Shown piece after piece: positions 1 through 7,700 of a stretch of 32,362 nucleotides of DNA (its first letter is position 1; the number at the start of each line of letters is the position of its first letter). Both the position numbers and the translations under genes were made by a program. The stretch is from Candidatus Vogelbacteria bacterium (GTDB taxonomy: Bacteria > Patescibacteriota > Minisyncoccia > Phycocordibacterales > JACRKE01), in the NCBI GenBank assembly GCA_016215335.1, contig JACRKE010000025.1, positions 1-32,362 of the forward strand, written 5' to 3'. The notes below the pieces were generated by a model. It was given only the letters and a program-made list of their open reading frames with translations. It was not told where the DNA came from and did no database searches.

Positions 1-1
1 A

Positions 2-106
2 CTGAATCCGGCTAAAATGAAACGAGAAATTGACCTCCTTACCAAACAACTCTATGATATTCAAAAGCGATTCGGAAACTCGCAGAAATTAACAGAAAAT
101 GCTTGA
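2..106 (+). CDS. C-terminal end of a truncated CDS (…LNPAKMKREIDLLTKQLYDIQKRFGNSQKLTENA*), charged/coiled-coil-like
   Basis: Open frame from window start to TGA at 104-106; too short to assign. Confidence 0.4.
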   Translation: MNPAKMKREIDLLTKQLYDIQKRFGNSQKLTENA

Positions 107-145
107 GAGGTTCGGTGACGTTTTATTATTATCTACTGCGGAGTG

Positions 146-266
146 TTTTGAATTACGAAATGATGAGCAAAACCGTTTTCTCCGAGGTCTTTCCTCGGGT
201 ACTCTCGAGGTGAGACCTCTGTGTATTGGAGAAAACAGGTTTTGTTGCTGATTTCGTAATTCAAAA
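146..266. repeat. Long imperfect inverted repeat (about 121 bp, arms about 55 nt)
   Basis: TTTTGAATTACGAAATGATGAGCAAAACCGTTTTCTCC on the left matches the reverse complement of the right arm GGAGAAAACAGGTTTTGTTGCTGATTTCGTAATTCAAAA with few differences; the inner part gaggtctttcctcggg/ctcgaggtgagacctc also pairs. Confidence 0.75.
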
Positions 267-318
267 TTCAAAGTTCAAAGTAGGCTAGATTTGAAATATT
301 GAAATTGATATTTGTATG

Positions 319-343
319 CATACACAAGACTGCCTTGTGTATG
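319..343. repeat. Short perfect inverted repeat CATACACAAG-actgc-CTTGTGTATG
   Basis: 10-bp perfect arms, 5-nt loop. Confidence 0.7.
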
Positions 344-344
344 A

Positions 345-386
345 AAAAAAAGACGGCCGGCGCTCTCCCTGGGGGGAGCGCCGGCC
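345..386 (-). terminator. Rho-independent terminator of the 416..1012 HIT-like gene
   Basis: GC-rich hairpin ggccggcgctc…gagcgccggcc at 355-386 followed on the minus strand by a T run (complement of aaaaaaaa). Confidence 0.75.
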
Positions 387-415
387 TATGCGCCGTATCG
401 GCAGTGCAGACCCGG

Positions 416-1012
416 CTAGTGTTTGGGTCCAAGGTTTACATCTTCGATTTTACCATTCTTGACCCAATCATTCTTTGTTCTCAACAACAAATCGTACAAT
501 CCACCGATTACGCCAAAGCGCTTCTTCTTGAATGCACCTGTCACGATTTCAAGGTATGTTGTGAGTGAATTGTCCTTGTAGAAGACTGCAATGCAGGGGC
601 CAGTCTTGTCTGGAACTTGGACCTGACAGTGAAGGTGGGCAATCGTAGCTGAGGTCAGATCGAAGTCGCCACTTCTCATGACGAGGTTACGGCCGGTGAG
701 ATTGAAGTGCTTCTTGATGAATCGCTGTCCCTCTCCAAATTCGATCCATCCCTCATCCGTAATTTCGTCCGCATCAGTCCAGTGGGGTATGGCGACGAGC
801 ATCACCTGATTGGCTTGATGTGGGTATTTGCACGGATGATCCCACACTTGCCACAGTTTCCGCGGACTCTCCCATAGTACGATGTTCACAGGGTGAAGTG
901 GCGGACAAAATGTGCATTTGCCTCTAGCGATGCCTTCCATAAGCCCACGCTGGAAATCACTTCGCGCGTTCTCAATTCGTCCCAGTTCTTCGGGCTTCTT
1001 GTTGTCTGACAA
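416..1012 (-). CDS. HIT-like / GalT-like nucleotidyl hydrolase-transferase family protein
   Basis: 198 aa; CTFC near N-terminus and HLHCQV motif (HxHxQ rather than HxHxH). Confidence 0.6.
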   Translation of the reverse strand: MSDNKKPEELGRIENARSDFQRGLMEGIARGKCTFCPPLHPVNIVLWESPRKLWQVWDHPCKYPHQANQVMLVAIPHWTDADEITDEGWIEFGEGQRFIKKHFNLTGRNLVMRSGDFDLTSATIAHLHCQVQVPDKTGPCIAVFYKDNSLTTYLEIVTGAFKKKRFGVIGGLYDLLLRTKNDWVKNGKIEDVNLGPKH

Positions 1013-1125
1013 ATTTATCGATCCTCCAATCTGCGCCTAGCGCATTAAATGAATTGTTACCGGCCTGCTAGTTCTTAGTCCACAGAAAATATACTCACGA
1101 CTACACGTGAGTCAAATGTTCAAAG

Positions 1126-1162
1126 GGCTGACACTTGGAAGCTCGGCTTCCAAGTGTCAGCC
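1126..1162. repeat. Perfect palindrome ggctgacacttggaagc-tcg-gcttccaagtgtcagcc overlapping the 3' end of the HIT gene
   Basis: 17-bp perfect arms, 3-nt loop; contains the stop codon of the 1157..1645 CDS; could also serve as a terminator. Confidence 0.75.
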
Positions 1163-1645
1163 AACTCTCGCAATCACTCCCGGCATGGTTTTCGGATTTT
1201 TGTACTCTTTGTGGTCTGGGTCCGATTGAATAATATGTGCATGCAGGTGATTCACAGATGCTCCGGTAAAATGAGTATCGCCGAAGCGGAGCATGAGTGA
1301 GCCGCCTTGAACATTTTTCTGTTTTGAAAGTTTTTTAATTGTTCGCTGAAGTTCAAGCCATGCGTCTTTTGTGATCTCCGAAATGTGCTCTATGTGCTTC
1401 TTGTGAATCAGAAGTAAATGATGCTTCACGGCTGTGTATGGATACATATTCTTGGTCACGAGCCAAAACTTACCTTTCATTTCGATAGGATTTTTGTGAT
1501 ACTTTGCTAACTTGTCAGGACAAAAAGGGCATACACCATCTTTCACAATATTTGAAATGACGCTATGGTAGCTGTGACCTGGGCGCGCGTTATTTAAATC
1601 AACAAAATTCTTTGGAGTTTTGTGTTTTGAGCTTTGTGCTTTCAT
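1157..1645 (-). CDS. HIT family protein
   Basis: 162 aa; CPFC and NHLHAHIIQ (HxHxH) motif. Confidence 0.8.
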   Translation of the reverse strand: MKAQSSKHKTPKNFVDLNNARPGHSYHSVISNIVKDGVCPFCPDKLAKYHKNPIEMKGKFWLVTKNMYPYTAVKHHLLLIHKKHIEHISEITKDAWLELQRTIKKLSKQKNVQGGSLMLRFGDTHFTGASVNHLHAHIIQSDPDHKEYKNPKTMPGVIARVG

Positions 1646-1649
1646 TAAT

Positions 1650-2561
1650 TTAAACCGGTGTCGGTATCAACATTTTCTCGTGTGGCTTATAATCCGCGAG
1701 ATCGAACTGTTTTGGGCGAATAGCAAAAATGTTTTTGAGCTCGGTATTCATGGTGACTGTTGGGAGTTTTCTTGGTTCGCGTTCGATAAGTTGCTTCACA
1801 AACGGAATCTGACTTTCGTAAATGTGCGCGTCGGAAATTGTGTGAATCAGACGCACGAATTTGTAGCCTAGAACTTGCGAAACTGCCATTCCAAGCGAAG
1901 CGTATTGTACAATGTTGAATGGCACGCCTACCGGCATGTCACCTGAGCGCTGGAAGTGGTGTAGTGAAAGTTCTTTTTTATCAGGCGAAATCATGAAGTG
2001 AAGCCAACCATGGCAGGGAGCTACGACAACTTTCCGTGGTGGTAAACCTTTGTGCTGAATGGTGTAAGGCGGAATCCAAGGAGAGATAATATGCGTGCGC
2101 AGAAATGGTCGCTCCTTCATCTGCGCCATTACTTCTTTGAATTGGTTGAAGGGTTCTCCGATTGGATTCGGGAAATCATGAAAGGCTGCACCGTAAGAGC
2201 CCGGACCAAGATCACCTTCTGGTAATTTGAAAATGTCACACTTTTCTTTAGTCACCCACTTCTTCCACCACTTGCACCCGTATTTCTCGAGACCAGTCTG
2301 TGTGTGTTCGCCATTAAGAAACGCAGCGATTTCACCGATGGCCCCAGCCATGAAGTTGCCTGACATGTCGCGCTCGGTGATAAGAGGGAAGCCATTTTCC
2401 ATTTCGTATCGAAGTTGAACGCCTACAAGCATCTTTGAGCGTCCGCCCTGAATTGGATTCACCCACTCGCCTTCCTTTAGAATTTTCCTAAGCACATCCC
2501 GATATTGAGTATCTGGCTTTCTCGACTTGAACGATTTGTATGCGTAGATGTTTTTTGACAT
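1650..2561 (-). CDS. thyA: Thymidylate synthase
   Basis: PCHGWLHF catalytic Cys region, FQRSGDMPVGVPFNI, DAHIY; start set at MSKNIYAYKSF, so the 426-aa ORF is over-extended upstream. Confidence 0.85.
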   Translation of the reverse strand: MSKNIYAYKSFKSRKPDTQYRDVLRKILKEGEWVNPIQGGRSKMLVGVQLRYEMENGFPLITERDMSGNFMAGAIGEIAAFLNGEHTQTGLEKYGCKWWKKWVTKEKCDIFKLPEGDLGPGSYGAAFHDFPNPIGEPFNQFKEVMAQMKERPFLRTHIISPWIPPYTIQHKGLPPRKVVVAPCHGWLHFMISPDKKELSLHHFQRSGDMPVGVPFNIVQYASLGMAVSQVLGYKFVRLIHTISDAHIYESQIPFVKQLIEREPRKLPTVTMNTELKNIFAIRPKQFDLADYKPHEKMLIPTPV

Positions 2562-2617
2562 GTTGTTTTTGTAATGATTTTTCTGAATTATATTCTTCCA
2601 CCTACAGCTCTGCCATA

Positions 2618-2645
2618 TTGTCACTCTGTGAAGCCGTGGTATATT
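2618..2645 (+). promoter_or_regulatory. Candidate promoter of folA (TTGTCA-N16-TATATT), predicted leaderless
   Basis: -10 hexamer at 2640-2645 lies 6 nt before ATG at 2652. Confidence 0.5.
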
Positions 2646-2651
2646 ACAGAA

Positions 2652-3185
2652 ATGATCCTGTCCCTCATCGTTGCGTACGATAAAAACCGCGTCATTGGCC
2701 ACGGAGGCAACTTGCCTTGGAATATTCCCGCTGACATGCGCTATTTTCGAGACGTGACGCGCGGTAAACCTGTAATAATGGGGCGCAAAACGCACGAATC
2801 TATAGGTCGTGCATTGCCGAAGCGCGCAAATATTGTGGTGACGCGGCAGATTGAATATAAACCAGCCGAGGGATGTGTGGTCGCGAGATCGCTTGAAGAA
2901 GCCGTTGAAATCGCTAAAGAAGCGGCACAAGAAGTAACCGCCTCGGCTGAAGGCTTCGGCGAGTCAAAGGAAGTAGTGGTTATTGGCGGGGGAGAGCTCT
3001 ATCGTCAGGCGTTGCCACTTGCAGACAAAATTTACGCGACAGAAATAGAAGCCGAATTTCCAGGCGACACTACATTTCCAATTATAGACATGGAAGAATG
3101 GCAGATTGAATCTGAGAAAAAACAAAAAGACGCGGATACGGCTAATCTGAATATAAATTTTGTTACACTTCTGAGAAAGAAATAG
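2652..3185 (+). CDS. folA: Dihydrofolate reductase
   Basis: MILSLIVAYDKNRVIGHGGNLPWNIPADMRYFRDVTRGKPVIMGRKTHESIG…VVVIGGGELYRQAL. Confidence 0.92.
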   Translation: MILSLIVAYDKNRVIGHGGNLPWNIPADMRYFRDVTRGKPVIMGRKTHESIGRALPKRANIVVTRQIEYKPAEGCVVARSLEEAVEIAKEAAQEVTASAEGFGESKEVVVIGGGELYRQALPLADKIYATEIEAEFPGDTTFPIIDMEEWQIESEKKQKDADTANLNINFVTLLRKK

Positions 3186-3255
3186 GGAAATGGTGTCGGA
3201 CGCTGTTTACCTATTTCATTTTTTCAACTAAATAAATATAAAATAAATTAAAGAT

Positions 3256-3279
3256 GGCCGGCCCCTGCTGGGGCCGGCC
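3256..3279 (-). terminator. GC-rich terminator hairpin ggccggcccc-tgct-ggggccggcc
   Basis: 10-bp arms; T-rich sequence follows on minus strand; sits between convergent folA and the P-loop kinase gene. Confidence 0.7.
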
Positions 3280-3298
3280 TGACTTGTCGAAAACTCGA

Positions 3299-4000
3299 CT
3301 ACGCACTGCGAAGCTTGTCACACACGATCTTCAGAAGCGCGATGGCAGTCTGCTGTCGGCTCAAATTCGATGTGTCGATGACACTACCCTTATCAAGCGA
3401 GAATTCTCGAAACGAAGTCGGGAACACTTGGTGAAGAGCAGCCAGAAGCTCCTTATTCACCGTGTCGCCCTCGTTGTGGACTAGTTTCCACATTGCTTCA
3501 CGCTTGAGCGCGATTCCTGGCGAGCAAGTGAGCAAGAAAGCGTGGTCGATCATCTCATGAAAAGTGTTCTGCGTCAGATAACCAACATTTCTCTCCGCGT
3601 CCTCACTAGACACCTTGTTGATCGCGGCGAAGGTTCTGAACCAGCAAGCCCTGTCGAATGGTCCGCGGTCTAGAAGTAGCACATCGATATGCGGGTCATC
3701 CGTAAATTGTGTGAGAACCTCCACGGCGTAGGCGCCAAGTGCGACATTGTATCGCATGGTACTACGCTTCAGGTGCTTCGGTACTACTACAGGACCTTCG
3801 GGTGGAGTATGGGTGAGCAGCCTATGACGCCGGAAGAAGTGATCAACAATCTCGATTACAGTTGTCTTGCCAGCGTTCGGCAGACCTGCGATCTCAATTG
3901 TGAGCGGCCTGCCCGCTCGTTGCTTGAACCTCTTCACGCCGTCAATAATGGCATTTCCCATAGAGGAAATGAAATCCTCCAACTCTTTGTCGATTTGCAC
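3299..4000 (-). CDS. P-loop NTPase, nucleoside/thymidylate kinase-like
   Basis: Walker A GLPNAGKTT; LLLDRGPFDRACW resembles the DRY/DRG region of dNK/TMPK-like kinases. Confidence 0.55.
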   Translation of the reverse strand: MQIDKELEDFISSMGNAIIDGVKRFKQRAGRPLTIEIAGLPNAGKTTVIEIVDHFFRRHRLLTHTPPEGPVVVPKHLKRSTMRYNVALGAYAVEVLTQFTDDPHIDVLLLDRGPFDRACWFRTFAAINKVSSEDAERNVGYLTQNTFHEMIDHAFLLTCSPGIALKREAMWKLVHNEGDTVNKELLAALHQVFPTSFREFSLDKGSVIDTSNLSRQQTAIALLKIVCDKLRSA

Positions 4001-4080
4001 TCTAGTCTCCTCTCAAGACGTAAATTTATGCATAATTGTCCAATGTTCTGATGGAATAATATGCTACAAGCACCTGGGAG

Positions 4081-4665
4081 TCAAAGAAGTGTTGCTCCAA
4101 CTTCTTTCCATGAAGACAATATTGGGATCCCTGAATTCACAATGATCTTTTGTTCTCGGGCTAGATTGTAATTATCAAAAAAAGCTCCGGTAGAAAATTC
4201 ATTGACCTTTTCAGCAACTTGAATTTTATCGTCCAAATACCAATCTAATCTCATGTCTAATATCTTTTGAATTTTGCTTCCAGTGTCCGCCGTAAATATA
4301 ATATTGTTTTCTTTGAAGCCAGTTTTTTCAAAGAAACGTTCTTTCGTTAGATACTCAAGCGCATATTTCTCGTGGCCGTCCCTCCTGGCACATACAATAT
4401 AAAGATCTCTATATTTGTTAATAAGTTCCTTGATTGTGTCTACGGCATCATCAAAAAAGACTGCATCAAAGGTTCTAATCGAATATATCTCTTCCTGAAT
4501 AGATTCCTTTAGTTTTTTCGGGATAAAATTTGACCAGACGTTACTGTTCGTCTGAGCCTTTTCAAGGAGGACGCCCTCAGCCTTTGCTAAATCAATAATA
4601 GTCTCCGAATGGTCAATCATCGTTCCATCAAAATCTAATCCAATTTTTTTGTATTTTACTTGCAT
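4081..4665 (-). CDS. HAD superfamily hydrolase
   Basis: GLDFDGTMIDH motif I, C-terminal WYLDDKIQ. Confidence 0.7.
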   Translation of the reverse strand: MQVKYKKIGLDFDGTMIDHSETIIDLAKAEGVLLEKAQTNSNVWSNFIPKKLKESIQEEIYSIRTFDAVFFDDAVDTIKELINKYRDLYIVCARRDGHEKYALEYLTKERFFEKTGFKENNIIFTADTGSKIQKILDMRLDWYLDDKIQVAEKVNEFSTGAFFDNYNLAREQKIIVNSGIPILSSWKEVGATLL

Positions 4666-4747
4666 TTAATTATGCGTCAGTTTTACTGAACAATATAACA
4701 CGCTCGAACTACTTTTACCTTTTTCTTGCGTATGGTATCGTTTAAAA

Positions 4748-7700
4748 ATGGAAGAAAATGTAAAAAACTTGACTGCCAATGAGCGTGAGTTACGCATTCT
4801 TAAATTCTGGGAAGAGAATAAGATGTTTGAAAAGTCTCTTGAGAAAACAGCTAGCAAAGGTGCCGCCTCCGCCAAAGGCTCCGGCGAGCCAAAGGAGTTC
4901 GTCTTTTACGAAGGTCCGCCGACGGCAAACGGAAAACCTGGCATCCACCATCTCGAAGCACGCGCGTTCAAGGATGTAATTCCGCGCTACAAAACCATGC
5001 AGGGTTTCCATGTGCGAAGAAAAGGCGGATGGGATACTCACGGACTTCCTGTAGAGCTTCAGGTTGAGAAAAAACTCGGTCTCAATTCAAAAAAAGCCAT
5101 TGAAGAGTACGGTATCGCAAAATTTAACAAAGAGTGCAAGGAAAGCGTCTGGCAGTATCTAGAAGATTGGAACAAATTTACGACACGCATCGGCTTTTGG
5201 GTTGATCAGAAAAATCCGTACGTTACTTATGAAAACAACTACATTGAATCAGTTTGGAATATTGTAAAGACTGTAAACGAAAAGAAGTTACTTTTTAAAG
5301 ACTACAAAGTAGTGCCATGGTGTCCGCGTTGTGGCACCGCGCTTTCGTCGCATGAGCTAGCACAGGGATATCAGGATGATAAGGATATTGCGGTGAAGGT
5401 GAAATTCAGGGTGATTGAAGGAAAAGCACGAAGCACTAAATCTGAAGCACGAAACAAGCACGAAGCACTAAATTCAAATATACAAACTGGGAATACGTAC
5501 ATTTTGGCTTGGACGACGACTCCGTGGACGCTACCGGGGAATGTCGCCTTGGCGGTAGGAGAAGAGATTGAATACGTGAAGGTTAGAAGTCAGAATCTGG
5601 AAACTGGAATCTTGAATAATTACATACTTGCAAAAGCAAGACTGGATACGCTTGGCGCGCCTTATGAGATAATTGAAAAACTCAAAGGCAGAGATTTGCT
5701 AGGGCTCGAGTATGAACCGCTTTATCCGTTTACCGAAAATTTGATCGAAGGCAGTGAGAAAGAGAAAATGGTTAATGCTTATAAGATTTATCCCGCGAAA
5801 TTTGTAACCACAGAGGACGGTACAGGCGTAGTGCACACTGCCGTCATGTACGGTCCCGACGACTTTGAACTCGGTAATCTAGTCGGCCTTCCGAAGCACC
5901 ACTTAGTAAAACTGGATGGAACCTTTGTTCATGGCACAGGATTTCTCGAAGGCCGATTTGTAAAAGATGAGGCGGTTGCCGTCGACATAATCAAAGATTT
6001 GGCGCACCGAGGGCTACTCCTCAAGAAAGAAAAGTACGAACACACTTATCCGCACTGCTGGAGATGCACGACACCACTCATCTATTACGCGAGAGACTCA
6101 TGGTATATTCGCATGTCATCCCTTCGCACCGAACTCGTAAAAGAGAATGAAGGAATCAACTGGGAGCCTGATTATATTAAAGAAGGGAGATTTGGTGAGT
6201 GGCTTCGTGAGATTAAGGATTGGGCCATCTCTCGCGAGCGTTACTGGGGAACACCTTTGCCTATTTGGACTACCGAGAGTGGAAAGATAGAAGTCATCGG
6301 AAGTATTGAGGAGATAAAAAAGAAAGTTAAAAAGTCAGGCAACAAATACATTCTGGTCCGTCATGGCGAGTCCGAGGCGAATGTTCTGGATATTTTCAAT
6401 TGCGATCCTACGGCTCCAGTGCATCTCACTGAAAAAGGCAAGACAGAGGTTAAAGATTTGGCTGCCAGATTAAAGAGTTCAAAGATTGATCTGGTGGTTT
6501 CATCTGACTTTGTTCGCGCCAAAGAGACGGCGAAGATTATTTCAGACCATCTAGACATTTCGGGAGAGAATCGACTTACTGAAGCTCGTTTCGGTGAAGT
6601 AAATTTTGGAGAATTCAACTTAAGACCGACTTCGGAATATAGGGGCTTTTTCAAAACGCCGGAGGAGCGGATGACTATAACTCCCGCCGGAGGCGAGTCA
6701 TACATGGATGTGCGCAAACGTGTGATGTCTGCCCTGGAAGACATGGAAACAGCATACAAAGATAAAACTATTTTGATTGTCGGTCACGGCGGTCCACAAT
6801 GGACTCTGGTCAACGGTTGTCATGGCGAGACTGCGAAAGAGATGGCGAAAGAGGCTCAAAATGGCGCGAGTATCAAATTGGGAGAGATATATAATATTGA
6901 CTACTCGCCATTTCCCCACGACGAAGATTTCGTCCTCGACTTGCACAAACCATACATAGACGAGATAGAACTTGTCTCGGATTCCGGCGAGCCGATGAAA
7001 AGAGTGAAGGAAGTAATGGATGTCTGGTTCGACTCGGGGGCCATGCCTTTTGCGCAGGATCACTATCCTTTCGACACCAAAGAACCAATTTATCCTGCGG
7101 ACTTCATCTCTGAAGCCATAGATCAAACTCGCGGTTGGTTCTATACGCTTCATGTAGTCGGTATTCTCATGGGACGTGGCAAGGCGTACAAAAATGTAAT
7201 CTGTCTCGGACACATCTTGGATGCGCAGGGTAAAAAAATGTCGAAGTCGGTCGGGAATGTTGTAGACCCTTGGCTCATGATGGAAAAATACGGCGTCGAT
7301 ACGCTAAGGCTCTGGATGTATTCAGTTAATCAACCCGGTGAATCGAAGAATTTTGATGAAAAGACAGTAGCTGAGCTTCATAATAAATTTTTCAACCTGC
7401 TTTACAATGTTCTCGCATTCTACGAATTGTATGCAGGGACACCCGGTGTCCGGATGCATTTGGACACCGGGTGTCCAAAATCTTCGAATGTTCTCGATCA
7501 GTGGATAGTGGCTAAGCTGGACGATTTAATTCAATCAATCACAGAAAGCATGGATGCGTACCAAACCTTCGGGCCGGTTCGCATGACAAAAGACTTTATA
7601 GACGATCTTTCAACTTGGTATCTGCGTAGAAGTCGTGACAGATTGAAAGATGGAGACAAGGATGCCAAGGCGACGCTTCACTATGTTTTAATTACGCTTT

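Noticed and set aside
89-271. 60-aa minus-strand ORF
   Set aside because: It is the read-through of the long inverted repeat; no coding evidence
2562-2930. N-terminal extension of the 426-aa ORF upstream of ThyA
   Set aside because: Extension has no recognisable homology, overlaps divergent DHFR and begins before the natural MSKNIYAYKSF start
6361-7213. Long antisense ORFs within ileS (132 aa and 171 aa)
   Set aside because: Fully overlapped by a confident synthetase/phosphatase gene; composition is what antisense frames of such genes give
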